DNA of 64,000 bases. Origin: Pseudoalteromonas sp. H71. Lineage in GTDB: Bacteria; Pseudomonadota; Gammaproteobacteria; Enterobacterales; Alteromonadaceae. Position 1 is the first letter of the stretch. Each line of letters starts with the position of its first letter. The position numbers and the translations under genes were made by a program. The notes under the pieces were generated by a model. It saw only the letters and a list, made by a program, of their open reading frames with translations, was not told where the DNA came from and did not search any database. Positions 15,756 to 25,500 of the stretch are shown one piece after another. The DNA is taken from NCBI RefSeq assembly GCF_001468485.1, contig NZ_LODI01000045.1, positions 71,130 through 135,129 of the forward strand, written 5' to 3'.

Positions 15756-17939
15756 TTCACTATTTTGTATCAGCAATAAAAGCTCAGCAGTGGCAGTTGC
15801 ATCGGCCAATGCACGGTGATGACTGGTTAAATTTAAATTAAAATGCGCACTAAGGTTACCAAGCGAATACGACTTTAGCCCTTTAAACGCTCTGCGCGAT
15901 TCAACCACGGTGCACATTTTTGGCATTTTAAAAAAGTGCCCTGCAACCTCGCACTCTTTTTTTATAAAACCGTAATCAAAGTTTACATTATGAGCTACAA
16001 AAATACTGCCTGCGAGTTTATCTAATAGTGACTGTGCTATCTCGGCAAATACAGGTGCATTGTAAACCATACTATCGCTTATGCCGGTTAGCTTAGTAAT
16101 AAAGCCGGGTATATGGCGCTGCGGGTTAACAAGTGTCGACCAGGTATCAATTACTTTACCGTGCTGCACTTTAACAATGCCAATTTCGGTAATACGGTTA
16201 CCGCCTTTTAAGCCGCCGGTGGTTTCTATATCAACCACACTGTAAACACGGTTTGGGTCTACAAACCATTTAACTGCGGCAATATGTACCGTAAAGCCTA
16301 CATTTTTTAAATTATCAATAGTGGTAAGTTGGTTGCGCCTAAGCTTATCGCCCGGGGCTTTTACCTCTTCAAAATGTACCTGGCCATTATTAATCACCAT
16401 TAAATCGGGGTAGCCATCTTTTAGCTGCAAATACTGTTTGCTCATGGCCGTTAAATGCGCAATTAATGCTTCAAGCGGGCTGTTTAAAATAAGCGCCTCT
16501 AGTGGCTCTAATAAATTGCTGCGCCATCTAAATAAGCCGTTGGGCTGCTCAAAGTATTGCGCGGCATGTTTACATACCAAATTAAGCAGCGCCTGATTAG
16601 TACTACAGCTTTTTAAACGTGCGTTAATTTGCGTGCTTTGTGCTTCATAAAAATTACCAAGCTGCAAAACTTGCGGGTAAATATCAAATTCATTACACGG
16701 CGGGTACGGCGACTCTATAAACAACTCGTGCCAAAATACTAAACCAAATAAGCTTTGCCATAAGGTGTTTTCGGTATTAAAAACCGTTAACCCTTTTGCA
16801 CTGTAATGCTCATTTACGCCTTGCTCTACATCGCCTCGGTAAATTTCGTCAATTTCAAGCACACATTGGGTGTCGGCCAGCATAGTGCTTAAGCGCGAAC
16901 GCGTTTGTTTATTAAACTTACGCATTAAAAAGTCATCAGCAAAGTACAGTAAATCGTCAGTGAGCGGGTTTTCTATTATTTGTTCTAGCTGCGCTTTTAC
17001 CCATTCTTTATTACCTAAACGGTATTGCTCTCTTATTTGAATTTCTTGGGCTTCAGCATAATCGGTGCACCCTTCAAGTAAGCTAAAGGCAAGTTCGCTA
17101 TCGGTATTTTTAAGTTGTTTATACAGCCTAACCAGCAGTTTGTTTTTAAGGTCGTGCGCTTGTGCACCGTGCGCCGGTTGCGCTAAAACTAAATGCGCAA
17201 GCTCGGTGTAAGGGGTTTTGTCATCCAAGGTTTCATCTTTTGTATTACCGGCTGTTTTGCCTATGTTTTTAAACGCTAAACGGTAACGATTTAAAACATA
17301 ATTAGATTGCGCCTCAGCGAGTGTATTAAAGCGCGACAAACTCTCGCTGTGTCCTTCGCGGGTTGCGGTTAACCCTAAATCGCGCATAACAAAGCGGTTT
17401 TGATGATTTACATCGCCACTACTTAAGCGCCCTGCAAATAAAAACTCAAAATACTCGTAATAATCTTCACGGTTATTAATGACATACTGACTATATAAAG
17501 GGGCGAGATCATCTGTGCGCTCACTAAAAAATTGGCACGCAATAGTGACTAATTCTCCTTTGGCTGCGCTTTTTTTAAAGCTTACTTGCTCGCTGTAATT
17601 ACTAAGCAACTCCACCAGCATGGGCTTAGTTAAATGCGCTATAAGAAGCGTGTAATGCTGCGCGTTTGGCTCATATAAAATACCCACTGTTTTTAGGGTA
17701 TAAATAGCCTGATGCGGCGAGGTTATTTCTTCATAATTGAGCGATTGTGCCTGCACTAAATAAGGCTTGCGCGAATACACACGTGCCAACATGCATTGGC
17801 TTTGTTCATCAAGCTGGTTAATTTTACAAATAAATTCACTATGTTTAGGCTCAAGTAAATGCATACATTTACTTGTTACAAACTCAATAAGCTCTCTAAA
17901 ATGCGCTAAATAGTATTTTGCTGGTAATTCTTTTTTCAT
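15741..17939 (-). CDS. FAN1-like VRR-NUC nuclease fused to a DEDDh 3'-5' exonuclease
   Basis: The 732-residue product combines two nucleases. The N-terminal about 555 residues look like bacterial FAN1, a structure-specific nuclease for interstrand crosslink repair: KYYLAHFRELIEFV opening, and a VRR-NUC core with D512 (GYPDL), E525 and K527 (FEEVKAPGDK) and a following Gln (RRNQL). The C-terminal about 175 residues form a DnaQ-like exonuclease with D570 and E572 (VVDIETTGG), FVAHNVNFDYGF, and H708/D713 (HHRALADATAT). Both active sites look intact. An ATG at 17978 would add 13 residues, but these span a perfect LexA box, so the ATG at 17939 is chosen. Confidence 0.87.
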   Translation of the reverse strand: MKKELPAKYYLAHFRELIEFVTSKCMHLLEPKHSEFICKINQLDEQSQCMLARVYSRKPYLVQAQSLNYEEITSPHQAIYTLKTVGILYEPNAQHYTLLIAHLTKPMLVELLSNYSEQVSFKKSAAKGELVTIACQFFSERTDDLAPLYSQYVINNREDYYEYFEFLFAGRLSSGDVNHQNRFVMRDLGLTATREGHSESLSRFNTLAEAQSNYVLNRYRLAFKNIGKTAGNTKDETLDDKTPYTELAHLVLAQPAHGAQAHDLKNKLLVRLYKQLKNTDSELAFSLLEGCTDYAEAQEIQIREQYRLGNKEWVKAQLEQIIENPLTDDLLYFADDFLMRKFNKQTRSRLSTMLADTQCVLEIDEIYRGDVEQGVNEHYSAKGLTVFNTENTLWQSLFGLVFWHELFIESPYPPCNEFDIYPQVLQLGNFYEAQSTQINARLKSCSTNQALLNLVCKHAAQYFEQPNGLFRWRSNLLEPLEALILNSPLEALIAHLTAMSKQYLQLKDGYPDLMVINNGQVHFEEVKAPGDKLRRNQLTTIDNLKNVGFTVHIAAVKWFVDPNRVYSVVDIETTGGLKGGNRITEIGIVKVQHGKVIDTWSTLVNPQRHIPGFITKLTGISDSMVYNAPVFAEIAQSLLDKLAGSIFVAHNVNFDYGFIKKECEVAGHFFKMPKMCTVVESRRAFKGLKSYSLGNLSAHFNLNLTSHHRALADATATAELLLLIQNSETLTQ

Positions 17940-17952
17940 AACATCGCCACAA

Positions 17953-17968
17953 CTGTATATAAAAACAG
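17953..17968. promoter_or_regulatory. LexA (SOS) box of the FAN1-exonuclease gene
   Basis: The 16-bp core CTGTATATAAAAACAG is a perfect match to CTGT-N8-ACAG. It sits 14 bp upstream of the nuclease ATG at 17939, where it would cover the promoter, and 100 bp from the divergent phosphatase gene. Confidence 0.85.
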
Positions 17969-18067
17969 TATCTAGCATTTGTGCTTATTATTCAATCTTA
18001 AACTTGTAACTAAAACACGCTATAGTGAGCGTATAAAAGTAAATTTATTAAAAATAAAGGACTTACC

Positions 18068-18562
18068 ATGAGCGCGCACCCGTACGATGTTTTATCACTC
18101 AATAACGGCGCAAATATTATTTTTACGCCTTGCCCTGGTACAAAAACGCAAAACCTTGCTGATTCAATCGCTACATTAAAGGCGGCTGGCACTCACATGC
18201 TGCTGTCACTTATGCCGCAAAAGGAGCTTGAAAAAAACAACGTACAAACAATTAATAGTGAGTGCAAAAAGCACGATATAACCTGGTTTCATTTACCTAT
18301 AAATGACGACGAAGCACCCAAACAGCCTTTTATATCAAGCTGGAACACCCACAAAACCGACATGTTACAAGCCATACAGCAAAAACAAACCATTGCCATA
18401 CATTGCAAAGGCGGCACTGGCCGCACAGGGTTGGTCGCTGCGCTTATTTTAAATTCGGCTGGTTACACAAAAGAAGAGGTATACAGCCTTGTACAAGGCA
18501 TTCGCCCTAAAGCGCTTACTATAGAATTGCAAAAAGAGTACTTTGAAGAGTTTATGATTTAG
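18068..18562 (+). CDS. Dual-specificity/tyrosine phosphatase family protein
   Basis: This 164-residue protein carries the phosphatase signature HCKGGTGRTG, with nucleophile C113 and phosphate-binding R119. A likely general acid Asp lies at about 80-81 (LPINDDEAP). The fold resembles small cyclin-dependent-kinase-inhibitor-3-like or dual-specificity phosphatases. No signal peptide is seen, so it is probably cytoplasmic; the substrate (phosphoprotein or other phosphoester) is unknown. It is divergent from the FAN1-like gene and followed by a strong bidirectional terminator. Confidence 0.85.
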   Translation: MSAHPYDVLSLNNGANIIFTPCPGTKTQNLADSIATLKAAGTHMLLSLMPQKELEKNNVQTINSECKKHDITWFHLPINDDEAPKQPFISSWNTHKTDMLQAIQQKQTIAIHCKGGTGRTGLVAALILNSAGYTKEEVYSLVQGIRPKALTIELQKEYFEEFMI

Positions 18563-18646
18563 GTATTTACGAGGCGTAACATTAACTTGGCATGCGCTTT
18601 TGATTTTAAATCTAGAACTAAAAATGCGTTTATTCAACGTTTCTTA

Positions 18647-18680
18647 AATAATAGTTGACCTTAAAAGGTCAACTATTATT
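18647..18680. terminator. Bidirectional terminator
   Basis: A perfect 16-bp stem (left arm AATAATAGTTGACCTT at 18647-18662, right arm at 18665-18680) lies between the convergent phosphatase and DUF6491 lipoprotein genes. Confidence 0.75.
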
Positions 18681-18690
18681 GTTATTAAAT

Positions 18691-19119
18691 TCAACTTTGG
18701 ATAGGATTTCCAATACTTTCTAAATGCTCCGTTTGGCCAGCAGTAAGTGGGTAAATCGATTTTATAAAACATTTTTTTGTAGGTTGTTCAATGGTAGAAA
18801 TTGAATCCCCTTCCTTATGTATAACAAAATTAGAAAATCGGTTTAACTCAATTCCATGAGATTCATTTAGGTCATGGCAAGTGCCCTGGGTTTCAATCAA
18901 ATAATCTTTTTTATGTGCCGCTGAAATAATTAAGAATTTATCAGAAAGTGGTTTCCAACCTTTAAACCTAAAGCTATTGATTTTATCTTCACCTGCTAAG
19001 TTTTCTTCAGACAAGTACTTTGCATATGCTTGGTCTTTTTCTTTGAGTGAAATATTGCTTGTGGCTGAACAGCCTAAAAGCACTGTTGCTGCTAATGTAA
19101 TAACTAAACTGTTTTTCAT
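18691..19119 (-). CDS. DUF6491-like lipoprotein
   Basis: This 142-residue protein has a lipoprotein signal (VLLGC, Cys 17). The pattern INSFRFKGWKPLSDKFLIISAAHKKDYLIET, a conserved TCHDLNESHGIEL and a late KKCFIKSIYPLT match the DUF6491 family of small lipoproteins. Two cysteines, in TCHDL and KKCFI, may form a disulfide. Its function is unknown. It stands alone on the minus strand, with its promoter in the following AT-rich gap. Confidence 0.72.
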   Translation of the reverse strand: MKNSLVITLAATVLLGCSATSNISLKEKDQAYAKYLSEENLAGEDKINSFRFKGWKPLSDKFLIISAAHKKDYLIETQGTCHDLNESHGIELNRFSNFVIHKEGDSISTIEQPTKKCFIKSIYPLTAGQTEHLESIGNPIQS

Positions 19120-19444
19120 AAATTATCCCTTTTAATTAAAATAACTAGGTAGATTACAAATGTATATTTATTGCGAAAACATACAACTTAGTAGAGCTTA
19201 ATTTTTACACTCACCCTAAAAAGAACAAAAAACATACAACCATTCTTACAATAGAATATTATTTTATCTTTGTCATCTTTTTGTTAATGTTTTGGGTAAA
19301 TTTAAAGCGTTTTATTTCATAAAAGAGGTGGCAATAAATCACCTTTTATAACTTTAAGATATATGAATTCTAAAAACCATTTATAAAAATCAATTTATAA
19401 TCATATAAATTAGCGTCTAGCCGCTGCAAACAACACATTAATAG
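19120..19444. other. AT-rich intergenic region with a likely terminator
   Basis: This 325-bp gap separates the DUF6491 lipoprotein start from the end of the DUF6445 gene. An imperfect stem at about 19321-19349 (AAAAGAGGTG and CACCTTTTA) reads on the minus strand as a hairpin followed by CTCTTTTA, and may end the DUF6445 transcript. The rest is AT-rich and should include the lipoprotein promoter; I see no gene. Confidence 0.45.
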
Positions 19445-20164
19445 TCAGCACATGACTACAAAACTACTAATAGTTAAACGCCCATTAATTGGATCGCAGG
19501 CATAACCGTTAGCCGCATTTATATTACCAGAATGTAATAAGTTGCTTGGGTATATAAGAACTCGATTTAGCTTTGCCTCTACACTGGAAATTTGCTCAAA
19601 CAAAACTGTGCTGCCAGTTATATAATGTGGGTTTTTATGAAGCTTTTGCGCCATGGCTTGTTGCTTTATAGCTTGCCTATAAGGAATAAGTCGCTCTTTT
19701 GTTATACGTTCATACCCTAGGGCTTTATGTTTATAAAATGAAGTCCCCCCATGTGTTTCATCACATAAAAAATGCACCATAGCGAGTTGATTCATATTGG
19801 GTGTGTCAAAATGGGGAAGCATTTGTATTGGCCTGAGTTTATCAGGCTCTGTACATGCAATTGAAAAGGCAGAAAGTATTACATCAAACTCGCTTTTATC
19901 TGCCATATTAAAGTGTGAATTAATAATTGGCGCTAGCGCTTTTAACTGCTCTATATAACTAAGCGGTGCTGCTTTTCTTACTCCTGGGTAAAAGTCACTT
20001 TCTTGTGTGCAAAATGTTTCCCTCGCATTTTGAGAAAACACAGCAAAATTAATAAGTGCATCTACATTATTCACAAAATCATCAATAACAATAATTGGGG
20101 TTTTTTCCTCCCCTACAGTGTGTACCTGTAACGCCATATTTTTGTTAAGTGTAAAATCAATCAT
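19445..20164 (-). CDS. DUF6445 family protein
   Basis: This 239-residue protein resembles the DUF6445 family that accompanies SapC and tryptophan-halogenase genes in marine bacteria. Visible signatures are IIVIDDFVNNVDALINFA near the N terminus, FYPGVRKAAP, and a possible iron/2-oxoglutarate-type HxD...H arrangement (LPHFDTPN, then SNLLHSGNI). That last point is inference only. Its start overlaps the sapC stop by 8 bp, so it is the last gene of the halogenase cluster. Confidence 0.75.
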   Translation of the reverse strand: MIDFTLNKNMALQVHTVGEEKTPIIVIDDFVNNVDALINFAVFSQNARETFCTQESDFYPGVRKAAPLSYIEQLKALAPIINSHFNMADKSEFDVILSAFSIACTEPDKLRPIQMLPHFDTPNMNQLAMVHFLCDETHGGTSFYKHKALGYERITKERLIPYRQAIKQQAMAQKLHKNPHYITGSTVLFEQISSVEAKLNRVLIYPSNLLHSGNINAANGYACDPINGRLTISSFVVMC

Positions 20165-20897
20165 CGGCTAAATTAAGCACCGCATTTTTACGCTCTATTA
20201 ATGGATATATCTGGCCAAGTGAGGTTACTACTGTATAAATAGCAGGTAATAAAGCACTTTGATGTAAAAGTGTAATTTGCTCACTATTAAGTTGTGCGAG
20301 TTTGTCTTGATTAATAGTGTATAGGCCGTTTAACTTTGTTTTTTGGTTATTTTCAAACGTTACTTCAAGCGATAATGGCTGTAGTAGATCATACTTTAAC
20401 AACGCAGCGATTAACTTTTTATTGTCTAATTCGCCTTGTAGTAAATGCCCTAAACACTGCTTTATTTGTTTAAAATAGCCACTTTCTTCTGCGCTTTGGG
20501 TATAAATTGGTTCTAAATTATTTTCGCTTTGCGCAGAGTTATCAACTACTGCAGGGCTATTCAAATTAATACACACAGGGTATTGCGTTTGCTGCGCATG
20601 CGTATCACCAACAAAAAATGGCTGACGCTGTAACTGAAGCGGTAAATATACGCCCTGCCACTGTGATTGCTGATAAAACAAGTTCTCATGTTGCTCAAAG
20701 CCTAATAAAGCATTGAGTGTAAACTCGCCTGTTTCTGAGTTTTTTGCAAAAACTATAGGCTGCTGAACGGCAATTTGGCTAAGCTCCACCATAACTACGG
20801 GGATCATATTAAGATTTTTAGCGTGTGATTGTGCTTTTTGTGTGTCTATTTTTATATGCTGATGAGCACTTTGCTCTAATGCGACTAAATTTTCCAT
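20157..20897 (-). CDS. SapC family protein
   Basis: This 246-residue protein matches the SapC family pattern: an early HAKNLNMIPVVMVELSQIAVQQPIVFAKN segment, LNALLGFEQHENLF, WQGVYLPLQLQRQPF and a late INQDKLAQL. SapC was first named for a Campylobacter S-layer-associated gene; in Alteromonadales, Xanthomonads and Caulobacterales it commonly sits with TonB receptors and halogenase-like flavoproteins, and its exact function is not known. No signal peptide is seen. It lies 38 nt after the halogenase-like gene and overlaps the DUF6445 gene. Confidence 0.82.
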   Translation of the reverse strand: MENLVALEQSAHQHIKIDTQKAQSHAKNLNMIPVVMVELSQIAVQQPIVFAKNSETGEFTLNALLGFEQHENLFYQQSQWQGVYLPLQLQRQPFFVGDTHAQQTQYPVCINLNSPAVVDNSAQSENNLEPIYTQSAEESGYFKQIKQCLGHLLQGELDNKKLIAALLKYDLLQPLSLEVTFENNQKTKLNGLYTINQDKLAQLNSEQITLLHQSALLPAIYTVVTSLGQIYPLIERKNAVLNLADD

Positions 20898-20935
20898 GCG
20901 TGTCTCTTTATTGTTTTTATGCGTAAATTTTTAAG

Positions 20936-22492
20936 CTAAATAGCGCTAAAACCATGGCGCTTGATTTTATTAAGCAGCTCTCGGTTACTGGGTAAGTTAG
21001 TGACTGCTTGGTTTATCATGCTCTTATTTTTATCAAACTGACTTTTAGCGAAAACATTGTCTTTAAGCATATAGGCAGTTGTGCTGTAATCACTTTTAAA
21101 GCCCATACCGTATAAAACATATTGATAACTCGCCGCTGGAAACACCTCATTATTACTTGTAAAGTCGTGATCAGCAGGAGCACGGTATTGCCACAACTTC
21201 ATTAGATCTTGTAAGCTTTGAGGAATCGTTTTTGGGTCTCTGTTGTCGCGCCAAAATGCGTTATCGTCACGGTTTGATAAAATATAATGCAGTTTTAAAA
21301 AGTCGATTATTTTTTCCCACCTATAGGTAAACGTCTCGTTAAAGCGTTTGGCGGTAATATCCATAATATCTCGGGTATGGGGGAGCTGTTCGCTGATCAT
21401 CTGTGCTGACATTTCTACTAATACCAATGCAGAAGCTTCAAGTGGCTCTAAAAAACCAGCCGAAAGCCCAACCGCAACACAGTTATTTTGCCAAAAGTGT
21501 GAGCGATGGCCACTTTTAATCGGGATTTTTCTAACTGTTAACGACTCTATTTTATCGCCCACATACGCTTTAAGCTTTTCTCGTGCTTGAGCTTCGCTAC
21601 TGTATTTACTCGAATACACGTAACCTACACCACGGCGGTGCTGTAATCCTATATCCCATATCCAACCCGCTTCTTGCGCTGTTGAGATTGTGTGAGATGC
21701 AATACTCTCATCTTCATTATCATAAGGGACTTGCACTGCTAAGGCGGTATCAATAAATAGCACGTCATCGCACGGCTTAAAAGGCACCTTATAATGCTCA
21801 CCTAATAACAATGAAGAAAAGCCGGTGCAATCAACAAATAAATCACCGCTAATTTCACCTTGTTGCTTTGTGGTAACACTTGCAATATCGCCATTATTAG
21901 CACTATTAACCTGCATCACATCGGCTAAAATATGTTTAACGCCAAGCTGCTGCGTACAATGCTTTTGTAAAAAAACGGCAAATTTTGCAGAGTCTAAATG
22001 GTAGGCATAATTGGCTATAGCTGCGTATTCTGGGGTGCGAATTGTTTTTGGAGCAAGCCCTTGCTCACAAATAGCTTCTTGGTAACACACTGCATTTGAA
22101 AAAGATGCTGGCTCAGCGGTGTTATTTAACCAATGGCCTGCCATATCTGTTTTTGAAAAGCCCTGTGGCAAAACTAATGGGTGATAATAAAAATCATCAT
22201 TGCTGCCATCCACCCACTTGGCGAATTTTGCCCCCTGCTTAAAGCTTGCTTCGCACTCACGTATAAAGTCGGTTTCGCTAATGCCAAGCGCTATTAAAGT
22301 ACTGCGCATGGTTGGCCAAGTGCCTTCGCCAACACCTATAATTGGTACGTTAGGAGATTCAACGAGTACAACATTAAGACCATCCGGGGTATTACTTTTA
22401 TGGTGCGCCGCTAATCGACCGGCTGTTAGCCAGCCCGCTATACCCCCACCAACGACAACCACTGTTTTTATTTTTTTATCTTGCTGGTTCAT
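20936..22492 (-). CDS. Tryptophan halogenase-like flavoprotein
   Basis: This 518-residue flavin-dependent halogenase-family protein has an FAD-binding GxGxxG (G15, G17, G20 in VVGGGIAGW), the GVGEGTWPTM motif and a lysine in ASFKQGAKF in the place of the family's catalytic lysine. The halogenase motif WxWxIP appears here as WIWDIG, and the later active-site segment reads FLEPLEAS. Homologues of this type occur with TonB receptors and SapC, and whether they halogenate anything is unclear. It is 70 nt downstream of the STN-type receptor gene. Confidence 0.88.
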   Translation of the reverse strand: MNQQDKKIKTVVVVGGGIAGWLTAGRLAAHHKSNTPDGLNVVLVESPNVPIIGVGEGTWPTMRSTLIALGISETDFIRECEASFKQGAKFAKWVDGSNDDFYYHPLVLPQGFSKTDMAGHWLNNTAEPASFSNAVCYQEAICEQGLAPKTIRTPEYAAIANYAYHLDSAKFAVFLQKHCTQQLGVKHILADVMQVNSANNGDIASVTTKQQGEISGDLFVDCTGFSSLLLGEHYKVPFKPCDDVLFIDTALAVQVPYDNEDESIASHTISTAQEAGWIWDIGLQHRRGVGYVYSSKYSSEAQAREKLKAYVGDKIESLTVRKIPIKSGHRSHFWQNNCVAVGLSAGFLEPLEASALVLVEMSAQMISEQLPHTRDIMDITAKRFNETFTYRWEKIIDFLKLHYILSNRDDNAFWRDNRDPKTIPQSLQDLMKLWQYRAPADHDFTSNNEVFPAASYQYVLYGMGFKSDYSTTAYMLKDNVFAKSQFDKNKSMINQAVTNLPSNRELLNKIKRHGFSAI

Positions 22493-22562
22493 ACTTGTTA
22501 CCTGAAAGGCATAGTTAAAAAGTGGCCATTACTAAATGTAAAAGCCACTTTATTAATTAAAG

Positions 22563-25500
22563 TTAAAAACTACCACGAACACCTAACGCAAAACGTCGCC
22601 CGCTGTCTTCAACCAATAGTAATTGGTTAGAAAAACGACCACGCTTATGCACGTATTCTTCGGTTAAGTTAATACCTTCAAAAAATACCGATACATTTTC
22701 GGTAATGTCATAGCTTCCACTAGCATCAAGTTGTGCGTAATCTTCTACAATGGTTACACCATCACCATTTAGCTGTGTTAGCGACTGTACAAAGCTATCG
22801 CGCCAGTTATAGGCTAAACGCGCTTGAAATGGGCCATTCTCATAAAAGCCAACCACATTATAAGAGTCGCTTAAGCCTGTTAATGCAAAAACTTGAGTTA
22901 TATCGGCAGAGTCTAACTCTGCATCGCTGTCTACAAATGTTGCATTAACCATAAAACCAAAGCCACTATCAAAACTATGTTGTAAGGCTACTTCCCAGCC
23001 ATCAACAATCGCCGATTCACTATTATTGGGTAATGTATTAGTAAATACAGCCGTTGAATCGGCAGCATCGGGGTTATCTACATCATTACCTGTTGAGGGG
23101 TCAGTTAACAATCCGCCACCAGACAACTCAAAAGTTAAGTCTTCGGTCGTATTAATAATGAAGTTAGCAACGTTTTTTCTAAAGTAACCCGCAGATAAAT
23201 AACTAGCATCCGCGTAATACCACTCTAATGATAAATCTAAATTATCAGAGGTAAATGGCTCAAGTGCAGGGTTACCAGAGCTTGATGTTAAATTGCCGCC
23301 TTGGCGAGTTGTTTCGATGACTGTTACAGGCGACATACTATCGAGTGTTGGCCGTGTAATTGTTTGCGATACAGCGGCACGTGCTATTAGCTCATCGCTT
23401 ATTTCAAGCTTTACACTAAAGTTAGGTAAAATAGCTTCATAATCTGAACTGGCTGAAATATTTTCTACAGCGCCAAAGTTAGCAAGCATTTCTGTTTTAT
23501 CTAGAATGGTTAACGCACTAACTGGCTCATCGGTCCCCTTTACTTTTACATCAGTGCTTTCGTATCTAAAGCCCGCTGTTGCGTATAAAGGCATGCCTGC
23601 AAGCTCAGCTTCAAAATCAAACTCAGTATAAAACGAGAAAGTATCTTCAGTTATCTCAAACGACTTATTACGTTTAACTGCATCAAAACTAATAGGTTGA
23701 CCATTCGCCGCAGCTATTTGCTCAAGGTACGCAAAGTTTGCTTCGCCATCGTGTGCAAGCCATGACGTTGGCATACGACCGCTGCCGCTTACATCGCCTA
23801 AAAAGTCATCCCCTGCATCAAATACAAATTGTGCTAAGCCATCCATGCTTGGGTTATCCGGGTAACCACAAAAAGTACAGTGAATACCAACACCTTCGTT
23901 ATCCCAACGATCAAGGTTTTTAGTTTCAGTTGAATACATAGCACCAAACTTGACCGAGACTAAGCCTGAGCTACCATCGTTATGCCAAATGCTATCCCAA
24001 CGAAACTGATCCACGGTATCTTCTACAGCCCAACCACGACGAAGCATTACGTGTGCTCGACTATTGGCGGTATCTAAATGATTAGATACACCATCAGGCG
24101 TAACTGCTGGGTTATAAGCAACCCCATCAAGTTCTTGCTGACCGCTATAAATATTAGGATTAGCAGAGGCAAACTCACTTGCGTAAGGTAGTATGCCACC
24201 ATCTACTTCAAATCGAACTCGGTTAGCATAGCCAATCAACGATAACTGATCGCCACCGCCGTTATTAGCCTCACGCTCGGCTTTTGAATGGCTCAAATCA
24301 AATTTCATATTTAAGTTATCGTTTACATGCCAATCAAAGTTTAAGCCTAGTGCGCTAGAGCTTGTTAAGCGATCAAACTTTTTAGCGTGCATATCGGTAG
24401 CAAGGCCTACCTCTTGATATAAATCTACCACTGTGCCATTTTGGTCCACAGTTGGCCCTGCAGCCCCGCCAAAGCCTTCTAAGTTTGGCGCTGTAAACCA
24501 ATGCCCGTAAGACGTGGTGTCAGCTTCAACATCAAAATCAGAATAAAGCCCATCGGCTGTTATAACTAAATCATCTGAAGGTGCATATTGTATAACTAAG
24601 TTTGCATTAGTACGTGTACGTGTTTCTGTAGTGACTTTATGATCGTAGTTACGCGGCGAAAAAATATTACCGGTATATGCTTGCCCGCTTTGAGTTTGCG
24701 GATTTGGGACACCCACGTTTTCTAACCAACCGTCTACCTGTGCCTGGTTTAAGCGTGTTTCGCGCTCCTGACGAGAAACAGCAAACAACACACCTAGTGT
24801 GTCATCATTAAACGTATTGCTAATTAAGCCTGAAATTTCAGGCGTGGTTTCTTCACTATTTTCATCGTAAATACCTTTAACACTGCCCGCAACTTTAAAA
24901 CCGCTAATTGCAAATGGTCGCGCTGTATTTACATTAACTGTTGAACCAATACCGCCTGACTGCTTTGTGGCTGTTGAGGTTTTAAATACATCCAAGCTTT
25001 TAACCAGCTCTGATGCGATAGTATCAAAGCTAAACGCACGGCTTTGGTTTTCAGATGCCATTTGGCGTCCGTTTACCAGGACTGTATTAAACTGCGGGCC
25101 AAAACCACGTACCGTAATGAGCTGCCCTTCGCCGCCTGAACGGTCTATTGAAACCCCGGTAATACGCTGTAAAGACTCAGCTAAATTTGTGTCAGGAAAT
25201 TTACCAATATCTTCAGCTGAGATGGAGTCGACCACGCCACCCGCTTCTCTTTTTGCATCCATAGCTCGACCAAGCGAGCCTCTAATTCCACGTACTTCAA
25301 TTATTTCTGGTTCTTGTGCTGCTGTCTCTGCTACTGCAGGAAGCGTTGTCATTGTGCTTAGTACGGCTAGTACAGCACTCGACACGCCATTTTTTTTATA
25401 GTTAGCCATGTTGTCAGTTCTCTCGAAACTTGGGTCTATTAAAATAGATATTTGCCCATCTTCGCTAACATGCGGTTGCAACCCTGTGCCATCGAGTAAA

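Noticed and set aside
17940-17978. N-terminal extension of the FAN1-like gene from ATG 17978
   Set aside because: Its codons span the perfect LexA box at 17953-17968.
15741-18562. Possible defence system (nuclease plus phosphatase)
   Set aside because: The genes are divergent, the nuclease is FAN1-like with SOS control, and no partner sensor, toxin or mobile element is present.
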